Shown: positions 28,028 to 36,601 of the stretch, piece by piece | Layout: every line of letters begins with the position of its first letter | Numbering within the stretch: the stretch's first letter is position 1 | From: Flavobacterium sp. 9 | GTDB lineage: Bacteria; Bacteroidota; Bacteroidia; Flavobacteriales; Flavobacteriaceae | NCBI RefSeq assembly: GCF_002754195.1 | Contig: NZ_PEEU01000001.1 | Coordinates: 3,286,001 to 3,350,000, forward strand | Direction of reading: 5' to 3' | Length of the DNA stretch: 64,000 bases | Notes under the pieces: generated by a model | What the model saw: the letters and a program-made list of their open reading frames with translations, nothing else | What the model was told of the DNA's origin: nothing | Database searches by the model: none | Translations under genes and position numbers: made by a program

Positions 28028-28987
28028 TTACAACTCAAATCTCTTCCCTTGTTCCGGATAAACAATCTTCAAACCTAAATCGTTCTGATTTTTAAGTTGC
28101 TCTTTAAGTTTGATGATATTTTTGGTTGGTGGTTTCAAATGCGTAACAATAATATTAAAACCTTTCAAAGTGTCTTTTCCTGATAATTCTTCAAGAACAT
28201 GAAGCTCTTTCAGTAAGTAATTTGGAGTCAAATGTCCAAACAAAAATTTGTCAGGTTGCTCATTTGGGAAGGAAACTTCAATAAAGATTCCCTTTAATTG
28301 TTTGCTTTTTACAAGAGGAGCAATCGCTGTCCAAAGAGATTTTAGTTTATCGCTTTTTTCAACCGAATCTGGTCCGGTATCTCCTAAATAAAGCACATAA
28401 GAATCTCCATTCCTAATCAGGAAAGCAGTACTTTCAAACGGATTCACATGACTTAACGGAAATGCTTTTACCGTCATTGTGGTATTGGTAATTGGCGTTT
28501 CTTCTCCAATATTAAGAGTTTGAAAATGGTATTTTTTTAATGGAGTTCCAGGACCTTTATCACCAAAATTTGCCCAGGTTTGATCATTAAAGTAATGATT
28601 TTCCATCATTTCCATACATTTTTCAGTTGCATAAACCGTTTTTGAAGAATCGGCCGGTGAATTAATTATCAAACCAGAAACGTGATCTAAATGTGCGTGT
28701 GAAATAAAATATCCTTTAATGTATTTTCTTAAAACCTCGCTAGTTTGAACTTTAAAAACCTTGTTTTCAATTGCTTTTTCGATTCCTGCATTTATGGTTC
28801 CTGCATCCAAAGAAATAAAATCGTTTGTATTTGTTGGTGCCACCAAATAAGCTGAAAGATTTTTTTCGTCAATACCACCTTTTATTCCCAAAGGAACAAC
28901 CTGAAAAGCATGGTTTTGTTCTTTCTGGGCAAATCCATTTATTGAAATTAAAAAGAAGCAGAGTAGAAGACGATTGAAAATATTCAT
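28028..28987 (-). CDS. Class II 3',5'-cyclic-nucleotide phosphodiesterase, MBL fold
   Basis: A 319-residue metallo-beta-lactamase-fold hydrolase with a signal peptide (about 1-20, ends GFAQ). The class II phosphodiesterase signature is present: SHAHLDHVSGL (metal ligands H, H, D, H), a downstream PLSHVNPFEST histidine, and the LYLGDTGPDS aspartate. The family (yeast PDE1-like, Vibrio CpdP-like) hydrolyses cAMP; the signal peptide suggests periplasmic action. Monocistronic, convergent with the repeat nest and divergent from the aldehyde dehydrogenase gene. Confidence 0.87.
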   Translation of the reverse strand: MNIFNRLLLCFFLISINGFAQKEQNHAFQVVPLGIKGGIDEKNLSAYLVAPTNTNDFISLDAGTINAGIEKAIENKVFKVQTSEVLRKYIKGYFISHAHLDHVSGLIINSPADSSKTVYATEKCMEMMENHYFNDQTWANFGDKGPGTPLKKYHFQTLNIGEETPITNTTMTVKAFPLSHVNPFESTAFLIRNGDSYVLYLGDTGPDSVEKSDKLKSLWTAIAPLVKSKQLKGIFIEVSFPNEQPDKFLFGHLTPNYLLKELHVLEELSGKDTLKGFNIIVTHLKPPTKNIIKLKEQLKNQNDLGLKIVYPEQGKRFEL

Positions 28988-29098
28988 AATTAAGTAATTT
29001 TGTTACCGCAAATTTCATGAATTATAGTGAATAAATTATAGCGTATTCCTTTAAATGCTATTAATTAACCCTAAATTTACTTTGATTTTAACAACGGA

Positions 29099-29133
29099 TT
29101 TGGGTTTAAATTCAACTCTAAATAATATCTTTA
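29099..29133 (+). promoter_or_regulatory. Candidate promoter of the ALDH7 gene
   Basis: TTTG (29099-29102), 23-bp spacer, TATCTTTA (29126-29133), close to the TTG - TAnnTTTG consensus with A in the last position. It lies 37 bp before the ATG. Confidence 0.4.
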
Positions 29134-29170
29134 CAATAAAAATATAACAATTTTAACTAAAAAAGTTACA

Positions 29171-30724
29171 ATGACAACAATAGCATCGCAATTTGGAATG
29201 AATGAGGCTCTGGAAAAATTGGGCATCAAATTGGTAAATGACGGAACATCAACGGGAACGGAGAATTTTGCTTCAGGTGGAAATTTAGATAGTTTTTCAC
29301 CAGTTGACGGAAAATTAATTGCTTCGGTAAAAATGTCAACACAAGAAGATTACGAAAAAGTAATGCGTGCAGCAACAGAAGCTTTTAAAACATTTCGATT
29401 AATTCCTGCACCACAACGTGGAGAAATTGTACGTCAGTTTGGGCAAAAGTTGCGCGAAAATAAAGAAGCTCTTGGTAAATTGGTTTCTTATGAAATGGGA
29501 AAATCATTGCAGGAAGGTTATGGTGAAGTTCAGGAAATGATTGATATCTGTGATTTTGCTGTTGGTTTATCACGACAATTACACGGATTAACAATGCATT
29601 CTGAAAGACCAGGACATCGTATGTATGAGCAATATCATCCACTAGGAGTTGTCGGAATTATTTCGGCATTTAATTTCCCGGTTGCAGTTTGGTCGTGGAA
29701 TACTGCTTTGGCATGGATTTCAGGAGATGTTTGCGTGTGGAAACCTTCTGAAAAAACACCTCTTTGTGGAATTGCCTGTCAAAATATCATTGCTCAGGTT
29801 ATCAAAGAAAACAATTTACCGGAAGGAATTTCATGTTTGATAAACGGTGATTATAAAATAGGTGAATTAATGACGGCTGATACACGAATTCCGTTAGTTT
29901 CTGCGACAGGTTCAACCCGAATGGGGAAAATTGTTGCACAAGCAGTTGCGGGTCGTTTAGGTAAATCATTATTAGAATTGGGAGGAAATAATGCCATCAT
30001 TGTAACTCCGGATGCTGATATTAAAATGACTGTTATTGGTGCTGTTTTTGGTGCTGTAGGAACTGCAGGACAACGTTGTACATCAACTCGAAGACTGATT
30101 ATTCATGAAAGTATTTATGATAAAGTAAAAGATGCTTTAGTGGCGGCTTACCAACAATTGAGAATCGGAAATCCGCTTGACGAAAATAATCACGTTGGTC
30201 CGCTAATCGACACTCACGCAGTTGAATTGTATGCTCAGGCTTTGAATAAAGTAGTTGCCGAAGGTGGAAATATCCTAGTCGAAGGTGCAGTACTTTCGGG
30301 TGAAGGTTACGAAAGTGGCTGTTATGTTAGACCTGCAATTGCCGAGGCTCAAAATTCATTTGCAATCGTACAACACGAAACATTTGCTCCGGTTTTATAT
30401 TTAATTAAATATTCAGGAGAAGTTGATAATGCAATTGAGCTTCAAAACGGAGTTGCACAAGGATTATCGTCAGCTATTATGACTAATAATCTTCGTGAAG
30501 CTGAAAGGTTTTTATCTGTGGTAGGTTCTGATTGCGGAATTGCAAACGTAAATATCGGAACTTCTGGTGCTGAAATTGGAGGTGCTTTTGGTGGAGAAAA
30601 AGAAACCGGAGGAGGTAGAGAATCTGGATCTGATGCCTGGAAAATCTATATGCGTCGTCAAACCAATACTATCAATTATACTACTAGTTTACCTTTGGCG
30701 CAAGGAATTAAATTTGATTTGTAG
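29171..30724 (+). CDS. amaB: ALDH7 family aldehyde dehydrogenase (aminoadipate-semialdehyde / piperideine-6-carboxylate dehydrogenase-like)
   Basis: A 517-residue NAD(P)+-dependent aldehyde dehydrogenase of the antiquitin (ALDH7) branch, which oxidises alpha-aminoadipic semialdehyde in lysine catabolism. The catalytic Cys lies in GTAGQRCTSTRR and the general base Glu in LELGGNNA; both contexts match ALDH7. NAD-binding residues SATGSTRMG are present. Cytoplasmic, no signal. It is a single-gene unit ended by a strong terminator. The substrate is inferred from family membership; other semialdehydes are possible. Confidence 0.85.
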   Translation: MTTIASQFGMNEALEKLGIKLVNDGTSTGTENFASGGNLDSFSPVDGKLIASVKMSTQEDYEKVMRAATEAFKTFRLIPAPQRGEIVRQFGQKLRENKEALGKLVSYEMGKSLQEGYGEVQEMIDICDFAVGLSRQLHGLTMHSERPGHRMYEQYHPLGVVGIISAFNFPVAVWSWNTALAWISGDVCVWKPSEKTPLCGIACQNIIAQVIKENNLPEGISCLINGDYKIGELMTADTRIPLVSATGSTRMGKIVAQAVAGRLGKSLLELGGNNAIIVTPDADIKMTVIGAVFGAVGTAGQRCTSTRRLIIHESIYDKVKDALVAAYQQLRIGNPLDENNHVGPLIDTHAVELYAQALNKVVAEGGNILVEGAVLSGEGYESGCYVRPAIAEAQNSFAIVQHETFAPVLYLIKYSGEVDNAIELQNGVAQGLSSAIMTNNLREAERFLSVVGSDCGIANVNIGTSGAEIGGAFGGEKETGGGRESGSDAWKIYMRRQTNTINYTTSLPLAQGIKFDL

Positions 30725-30751
30725 ATTCTTTTTAAGAAATCAATTATATAA

Positions 30752-30785
30752 AAAAGGCTTCCAATTTGGAAGCCTTTTGTTTTTC
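30752..30785. terminator. Bidirectional terminator between ALDH7 and pectate lyase genes
   Basis: A perfect 11-bp stem (30752-30762 with 30768-30778; AAAAGGCTTCC and its complement) with an AATTT loop. GTTTTT follows on the + strand and an A-rich stretch precedes it, so it can serve both convergent genes. Confidence 0.85.
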
Positions 30786-30803
30786 TAACATTATAACAAT
30801 TTG

Positions 30804-33647
30804 TTATTTTTTAAGAATAGTTTGATTGATTGAACCATTAGTAGTATAAATTTTTGCTAAATATGTTCCTGGAATTAATCCAGTCAAATCAATATTTTGA
30901 TTCCCTTTATGTGCTGTTTTAACTAATGTTCCTGACATATTATAAAGCAAAACTTTCTCTACTTGTTGATTAGAATCTGATAAATACAAAGTATCTGTTG
31001 CTGGATTTGGATATAAAATTACTTTAGTACTTTCTGTGTTTTCTGTTATTTCAGTCGTTTTTGCAAGACGTAATGTGCTTCCACTATATTCAGTACTAAT
31101 GTAGAAAAGGTTAGCTACAGATCCCTTGGTTATTGTATTTGTTCCTGCTGGAATTGATGCTGTTACGATTCCGGCCGAAGCAGTATAAGACACATTATTT
31201 ACTTTAATTGTTCCTGTAAAATTGGAATCAAAAACCAAAGTCAATGTTGAAGCGCTGGTTGTTGTGTAAGTAATTGAAGTACTTGATTCAATTTTTAAGC
31301 GTGCCGTTAATGTTAATCCTGCATAAGTTACAGATCCTGCAGTAGAGTTCATGTTTCCTGTAATGGCATAGAATGAACTTGTTTTTCCAGATGTTGTAAA
31401 ATTATGAATCTCATTTCCCGTTGGAGTTCCAGTTGTTACCGTAATCGTTCCTGATCCTGTTGCAGGAGTTCCAGTTCCGGTTGTAGTAATTGAGTAGGAA
31501 ACGTTTGCTGTTGGAGTTCCTGTAATTGTGATTGTTTTTGCTGTTGTATTTTTTACAAAACTAATCCCTGAAGCTGGTAATCCAGTTACTGTTGCATCTG
31601 TCGCATTTCCGCCCCAAGTAAAAACTATTGTACCAATTGCTGTTCCGCTTGCAACAGTTTGATTGTTGTTTGTTGTAGATGTAAGTGTTTGACTTCCTGC
31701 AGCTGTTACAGTAATAGTTCCTGATCCTGTTGCCGGTGTTCCAGTTCCAGTTGTTGCTATAGAATAAGATATTGTAGCAGTCGGAGTTCCTGTAATTGTA
31801 ATCGTTTTTGCAGTTGTATTTTTCACAAAACTAATTCCCGAAGCTGGTAATCCAGTTACTGTTGCATCCGTAGCATCTCCGCCCCAAGTGAAAACAATTG
31901 TACCAATTGCTGTTCCGCTTGTTACTGATTGATTGTTATTTGTTGTCGAAGTTAAGGTTTGAGTACTTGTTGGTGGATTACCTTCGCCTTGCACCGCCAC
32001 AAGTGAACCTGTATAATTAGTAAGTGTAGATTTTAACGCTGTAATTACAAGTGATGATGTATCGTCAACACTATTGTTGAATACCCATTTTAAATCTCCT
32101 CCGGAAACACGTCCTGAATACTGTGTTACTTTTGTTTTTGCTGTTGCAGGTTGATCTATCGTCAGGTTTTTAACGTACAAAGCAGCATCTGTATCAAAGT
32201 TGTTATACGTATTTGCTCCAGATTTTGATTTAATACTACTGCTTACTGTTTCACCTCTTGTTGCGGAAACATAAGCATCAAAATCTGTGGTGGAACTTAT
32301 TTTTCCTGAGATGTTGTATAACGGATTTGTATCACCGTAAGCAACAAAACGCATATTATTTGTAGCATTATCAGCATCAAAAGTATTGTTGAAAGCTTTA
32401 ATAGTTCCTCCGGCTTCTCCAGAAAAAGTTCCCATTGTACCGGCATTATTTACTTGATTTGCTTCATCCCAAATATCAGAGCCTTGCAAAGAAGTAAGCA
32501 TTGGATGTTTGCTATTGCGGTAATAATTTCCTTCTACGAAAAGTGATGATCCCAAAGTTGATCCCGCTCCATATTTTGAAACTCCGTCATAATAGTTGTT
32601 GTAAATATGTGCGGAATAATAGCGAACACGTGGATGACGAGAATCGGAGTGGTCAAACCAATTGTGATGATATGTGATATATAATCCCGTTGTAGTTCCT
32701 TCGCTTAAGCCTAAAAGACTTGCTTTTCCGTTATCCCAAAAGTGATTGTAAGACAAGGTTATGTAAGTTGACGATTTATTATCTAACGCACCATCGCCTT
32801 TAATTTGGTCAGCGTCACTACCTGCATTTCCGTAGAATAAATCGCAATTGTGAACCCAAATATGGTCATTATCCTGTTGCATTCCCACATTGTCTCCTGC
32901 GGTACTATTGCAATTCATAAAACCAATATTGCTAACTTCGATATTTGAAGCAGTTTTAAGGCGAACGCCCCAACCATTTGCAACAGCATCAGTTCCTACA
33001 CCTTCGATAGTCACGTAGCTTGAAGCATTGTTTGCGTTTTCGATCACAACATCTCCACCTTCCATCACGGTCATATCAGTTATATTTCCAATCAAACGAA
33101 TAATGAACGGTCTTGTATCTTTCCCTTTTTTGATGGCATAAAGAATATTTTGTAAACCAACACATGGATTTGCACTAGCTCCGGTAATATTCATGGAAAT
33201 TGTATTCTTTGTGTTTTGTGTAATGTAAAGAATAACAGCTCCATCTTTTGGTGTTCCATCAGCTTTGTATCCTCCAGGAACACGTCCACCGTCGAAAGCA
33301 AAACCGTTTCGATCTTGTGCTAAAACAGTTAAATTACTTGTTGTAGATCCTGTTCCTTCTACTCCGGAAATCACAGGTTTTACTTTGACGGTGTAGGTTC
33401 CGGATTTAAGTCCAGGAATATCAGCTCGGAAATAAGTTCCGTAACTGCGAATAAGCTGATCGTCTATTTTTTGATCTGTAATTCCTTGTCCGGAGTAATA
33501 AACATTATACGTTTGAGCATTGCTTACAGGTTGCCATTTCACAAATGCAGATTCAAGCCAACCTGAAGCTTCATTAATTTGAACTTGTTGTGCCCATGTT
33601 TGCAGGGTGAGAAAAAATACAATCAGAATAAGTAGGTTTTTTTTCAT
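30804..33647 (-). CDS. Secreted pectate lyase (PL1) with T9SS sorting domain
   Basis: An exported 947-residue pectinase. Signal peptide about 1-19; a fibronectin-like region about 20-110; the PL1 parallel beta-helix about 115-480 with the diagnostic HHNWFDHSDSRHPRVR and SYNHFWDN segments that carry Ca2+-binding and catalytic residues. Two near-identical 90-residue repeats follow (period 270 bp), beginning QTLTSTTNNNQ, then a beta-sandwich module (about 745-855) of the type seen after Bacteroidota pectate lyases. The type IX C-terminal sorting domain is ILYPNPATDTLYL to the end. It beta-eliminates polygalacturonan outside the cell. No SusC/D pair is adjacent. Confidence 0.94.
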   Translation of the reverse strand: MKKNLLILIVFFLTLQTWAQQVQINEASGWLESAFVKWQPVSNAQTYNVYYSGQGITDQKIDDQLIRSYGTYFRADIPGLKSGTYTVKVKPVISGVEGTGSTTSNLTVLAQDRNGFAFDGGRVPGGYKADGTPKDGAVILYITQNTKNTISMNITGASANPCVGLQNILYAIKKGKDTRPFIIRLIGNITDMTVMEGGDVVIENANNASSYVTIEGVGTDAVANGWGVRLKTASNIEVSNIGFMNCNSTAGDNVGMQQDNDHIWVHNCDLFYGNAGSDADQIKGDGALDNKSSTYITLSYNHFWDNGKASLLGLSEGTTTGLYITYHHNWFDHSDSRHPRVRYYSAHIYNNYYDGVSKYGAGSTLGSSLFVEGNYYRNSKHPMLTSLQGSDIWDEANQVNNAGTMGTFSGEAGGTIKAFNNTFDADNATNNMRFVAYGDTNPLYNISGKISSTTDFDAYVSATRGETVSSSIKSKSGANTYNNFDTDAALYVKNLTIDQPATAKTKVTQYSGRVSGGDLKWVFNNSVDDTSSLVITALKSTLTNYTGSLVAVQGEGNPPTSTQTLTSTTNNNQSVTSGTAIGTIVFTWGGDATDATVTGLPASGISFVKNTTAKTITITGTPTATISYSIATTGTGTPATGSGTITVTAAGSQTLTSTTNNNQTVASGTAIGTIVFTWGGNATDATVTGLPASGISFVKNTTAKTITITGTPTANVSYSITTTGTGTPATGSGTITVTTGTPTGNEIHNFTTSGKTSSFYAITGNMNSTAGSVTYAGLTLTARLKIESSTSITYTTTSASTLTLVFDSNFTGTIKVNNVSYTASAGIVTASIPAGTNTITKGSVANLFYISTEYSGSTLRLAKTTEITENTESTKVILYPNPATDTLYLSDSNQQVEKVLLYNMSGTLVKTAHKGNQNIDLTGLIPGTYLAKIYTTNGSINQTILKK

Positions 33648-33713
33648 AATTTTTTGGTTTGATGTTAGTTGTAAAAACGGATAATTTTAAATATCAAAAA
33701 CTCAACGTTGAAT

Positions 33714-33735
33714 TGTAATCGATTACACAAAAATA
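33714..33735 (-). promoter_or_regulatory. Operator-like palindrome next to the pectate lyase -7 box
   Basis: TGTAATCGATTACA (33714-33727) is a perfect 14-bp palindrome with a central CG, the general form of LacI-family operators. The - strand TATTTTTG (33728-33735) fits TAnnTTTG, so the palindrome would fall at the transcription start, a classic repressor position. Confidence 0.55.
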
Positions 33736-33745
33736 TATCTTATTT

Positions 33746-33755
33746 TGTAATTACA
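33746..33755. promoter_or_regulatory. TGTAATTACA palindrome upstream of the pectate lyase
   Basis: A perfect 10-bp palindrome made of the same TGTAAT/ATTACA half-sites, overlapping in the centre. It lies 32 bp from the site at 33714. Confidence 0.4.
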
Positions 33756-33811
33756 TATTTATTTTTAATTAAAATCAATAATAATATAATTTTTTAATTA
33801 TTAAAATGATT

Positions 33812-33852
33812 ATTATGTAATAAATTACACTAAATGCAATTTATTACATAAT
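33812..33852. promoter_or_regulatory. 15-bp inverted repeat with TGTAAT half-sites
   Basis: Arms 33812-33826 (ATTATGTAATAAATT) and 33838-33852 are perfectly complementary around an 11-nt spacer. The left arm also forms TGTAATAAATTACA (33816-33829). About 165-205 bp upstream of the start codon. Confidence 0.5.
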
Positions 33853-34150
33853 GGCAGAAAACATTGTTAGGTGAGAATTTTGCTGATAATTTGAATTTGT
33901 AAGAGAAGGTATTTTATTAAAAATATCAATTTTTACATTTTTTTAAATCCAAAAAACAAATATTTAATTTTTAAAGAAAAATAGTGTTAATTATAAAATT
34001 TTGAATTGATTTTTTAACCTGTAAAAGTATTTTTAAGCACAATTTAAACTAGATTTTTATGTTGAAATTAATCAGGAATTTAAATTTAGATAAAATTGAT
34101 TTTGAGAATGTATAAGTTTAAGAAGATATTTTTGAGTAAAAATTGGGCAT

Positions 34151-34190
34151 AAAAAAAGCCTTTTTGAAATTTCAAAAAGGCTTTTTTTTT
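34151..34190. terminator. Terminator downstream of the Bax-inhibitor-1 gene
   Basis: A perfect 38-bp palindrome (34151-34169 with 34170-34188), core AAAGCCTTTTTGAAA, with T-runs on both strands. It lies 19 bp after the - strand stop codon. Confidence 0.85.
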
Positions 34191-34207
34191 ATTGTTTGTA
34201 GCAACTA

Positions 34208-34981
34208 TTATTTATTGCTTGCTAGTTTTGATAGTAATCTTAGGAATTCTATATATAACCAAACCAGAGTAATCATTAGTCCCATTGCACCGTACCATTC
34301 CATGAATTTTGGCATTCTTTGTTCAACTCCTTTTTCGATTTGATCGAAATCTAAAAATAAGTTCAAAGCAGCAATGATAATCACGAAAACGCTAATTCCA
34401 ATACTCATCATTCCATTTCCGTAGTGAACAGGAGTGAAATTAAAAATCAAAGAAGCAATCCATGAAATCAAATAGTAAGTAGCAATTGCTAAAGTAGCAG
34501 CAATCACAACCGATTTGAATTGTTCCGTAACTTTTACAATTTTAAATTTATATAAACCTAAACAAACTAAAAAGGTAACTAATGTTGCACTAACAGCATT
34601 AATTACAATTCCAGGATATCTTAATTCAAATATTGCAGAAATTCCTCCAATAAACAGACCTTCAAACAAAGCATAACCAGGAGCTAAATATGGTGAAGCC
34701 TGAGGTTTAAAAGTAGATACTACAACTAGAATTAACCCAACAATTGCACCACCAATAGCTGGTAAAATTGGATTCATTCCGTTAAAAGCCATCCACCATG
34801 TTATCATAGAAGAGGCACATAATATTAAAAATAAAATAGCTGTTTTATTGATAGTACCTGACAATGTCATTTCCTGATTGTAATCAATAATTTGTGCATG
34901 GTGTACTTCTTCAGCTTTTGAAACAGCATTTGATGAGAAACGCTTGTCGCTTAAAAATGGATTTTTTGAATTGAAGTTCAT
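34208..34981 (-). CDS. Bax inhibitor-1 / YccA family membrane protein
   Basis: A 257-residue integral membrane protein with seven predicted helices from about residue 40 to the end. The BI-1 features are the helix run beginning TAILFLILCASSMITWWMAF and the C-terminal acidic pair LNLFLDFDQIEKGVEQRMP. Family members modulate membrane protease (FtsH) activity or act as pH-sensitive Ca2+ leak channels; the role here is not determined. The ATG at 34981 is used: the longer reading frame starts with TTG at 35008, upstream of the likely transcription start (-7 box 35006-35013). Confidence 0.9.
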   Translation of the reverse strand: MNFNSKNPFLSDKRFSSNAVSKAEEVHHAQIIDYNQEMTLSGTINKTAILFLILCASSMITWWMAFNGMNPILPAIGGAIVGLILVVVSTFKPQASPYLAPGYALFEGLFIGGISAIFELRYPGIVINAVSATLVTFLVCLGLYKFKIVKVTEQFKSVVIAATLAIATYYLISWIASLIFNFTPVHYGNGMMSIGISVFVIIIAALNLFLDFDQIEKGVEQRMPKFMEWYGAMGLMITLVWLYIEFLRLLSKLASNK

Positions 34982-35005
34982 AGTTTTAATACATTTAATT
35001 GTATT

Positions 35006-35013
35006 CAAATATA
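35006..35013 (-). promoter_or_regulatory. -7 box of the Bax-inhibitor-1 gene
   Basis: The - strand reads TATATTTG, matching TAnnTTTG, 24 bp before the ATG at 34981. No good TTG -33 element is present. Confidence 0.45.
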
Positions 35014-35091
35014 TGGAGTTTTTTCGAAGTCCTATAGTTTCGGCGAAATTTTTAACATGATTTTTTCTTCTGTTAAAATCCTTTCTAAAAT

Positions 35092-35126
35092 AAAAAAGTC
35101 CATCAAAAGAAACTCTTGATGGACTT
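35092..35126 (-). terminator. Terminator of the nuo operon
   Basis: An 11-bp stem (35096-35106 AAGTCCATCAA with 35116-35126) with a 9-nt loop. The - strand side continues with TTTTATTTT. It lies 19 bp after the nuoN stop. Confidence 0.8.
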
Positions 35127-35145
35127 GTATTTTATTTAGTTAATT

Positions 35146-36537
35146 TTATTTCAATAAGTCTACTACTAAAGATGGAAATAAACCGAGAGCAATATTTAAT
35201 ACAATTGAAATTATTGCAACTGCATAAATAAGGAAAGGTTTTCCTGTACGTTCCTGATTTGGCTCTTTAGAATACATTGCTAAAATTAGTTTGAAATAAT
35301 ATCCAACACTAATAATAGAATTGATAACAGCAACAATTACTAAAGCGATATATCCTGCTTGAATTGTTTGATTGAATAAGAATAACTTAGCAAAGAATCC
35401 AGAGAAAATTGGAATACCGGCCATAGATAATAATGAACCTGTAAGGATAGCAGCCAATAATGGATTTGTTTTTCCTAAACCATGAAAGTTAGTAATATCT
35501 TCGTTATCCTGATTTTTGCATACATATAGAACAACACTAAAAGCAGCGATTCCGGCTAATGCATAAGCAGCTGTGTAATATAATAATACTCCTGCAGATG
35601 TTGCTACAGTTAATAAAGTCATCAACATAAAACCTGCATGTGAGATTCCTGAGAATGCTAACATACGTTTTACATTTACCTGACGCAATGCCATTATATT
35701 TCCAACAGTCATAGAAGCTATTGAAATAATTACTACAATCGTTTCAAATGTTCCTAAAAGATCCTGATTGTCTAAAGATGGAACTAAGTTTAATGCTGAA
35801 ACTAATTTGTAAAGTGTTGCAATTGCTACAACTTTAGCCAAAGTACTCATTAATGCTGTAGTCAAAGCAGGAGATCCTTCGTAAACATCCGGAGCCCAGA
35901 AGTGGAAAGGAACCGCAGCAACTTTAAACAACATTCCGATAATCATTAAGATCATTCCAATTGGAAACCAGATTGGTAATTCGGCAGATAAAGAACTTTC
36001 GTGAATTTCTGCAACATCAAAGCTTCCCATTGCTCCGTAGATCAAACAGATTCCGAATAAGATAATTCCAGATGCAAAAGATCCCATCAAGAAGTATTTC
36101 ATACCAGCTTCGTTACTTTTTAGATTCAAACGATCGCTCGCTGCCAAAATATAAAGAGCAATTGATAAAATTTCGATTCCTAAGAAAAACATCGCTAAGT
36201 TTCCAAAAGAAACCATTGCAACTCCTCCAGCTAATAAAAACACTTTTATAGCAACAAAATCTGAAATTTTGGTAGGATGATTTTCGTAAAAATTATGACT
36301 TAATGCTACTAAGAAAATGGTTAGAATAATAAACAATGATGAAAACGCAGTAGAGAACTTACTTACTGTAATCATGTTGTTGTAATAACTCTGCTCTAAT
36401 CCAAATTCGTTATAGTTAAGTGCCAAAACACCTAATAAACCAATAATGGTAATAGGAACGATGGCCTTTCTTAAATTAAGAATTTCAAACAATAGGCAGA
36501 AAATACCCAATCCTGTTATAGCTATTAATGTATTCAT
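35146..36537 (-). CDS. nuoN: NADH-quinone oxidoreductase subunit N
   Basis: A 463-residue antiporter-like membrane subunit of complex I, with about 13-14 transmembrane helices. It carries the ND2 pattern: KYFLMGSFASGIILFG, the lysine-bearing MGLFKVAAVPFHFWAPDVYE-like segment (here FKVAAVPFHFWAPDVYEGSP), and RMLAFSGISHAGF. It is last in the nuoA-N operon and is followed by a terminator. It belongs to the proton-pumping arm. Length is normal. Confidence 0.97.
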   Translation of the reverse strand: MNTLIAITGLGIFCLLFEILNLRKAIVPITIIGLLGVLALNYNEFGLEQSYYNNMITVSKFSTAFSSLFIILTIFLVALSHNFYENHPTKISDFVAIKVFLLAGGVAMVSFGNLAMFFLGIEILSIALYILAASDRLNLKSNEAGMKYFLMGSFASGIILFGICLIYGAMGSFDVAEIHESSLSAELPIWFPIGMILMIIGMLFKVAAVPFHFWAPDVYEGSPALTTALMSTLAKVVAIATLYKLVSALNLVPSLDNQDLLGTFETIVVIISIASMTVGNIMALRQVNVKRMLAFSGISHAGFMLMTLLTVATSAGVLLYYTAAYALAGIAAFSVVLYVCKNQDNEDITNFHGLGKTNPLLAAILTGSLLSMAGIPIFSGFFAKLFLFNQTIQAGYIALVIVAVINSIISVGYYFKLILAMYSKEPNQERTGKPFLIYAVAIISIVLNIALGLFPSLVVDLLK

Positions 36538-36601
36538 TTTTGCTTTTTTGATTTAGGAAATCTAAAACTAATGACGCCCTAATTTATTTTTATTTAAAAT
36601 A

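Larger units (their letters stand above)
33648..34150. other. 503-bp AT-rich regulatory region upstream of the pectate lyase
   Basis: No ORF. The region near the gene contains a -7 box and three TGTAAT/ATTACA palindromes (separate entries). From about 33860 to 34140 I see nothing beyond AT-rich sequence. Confidence 0.65.
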
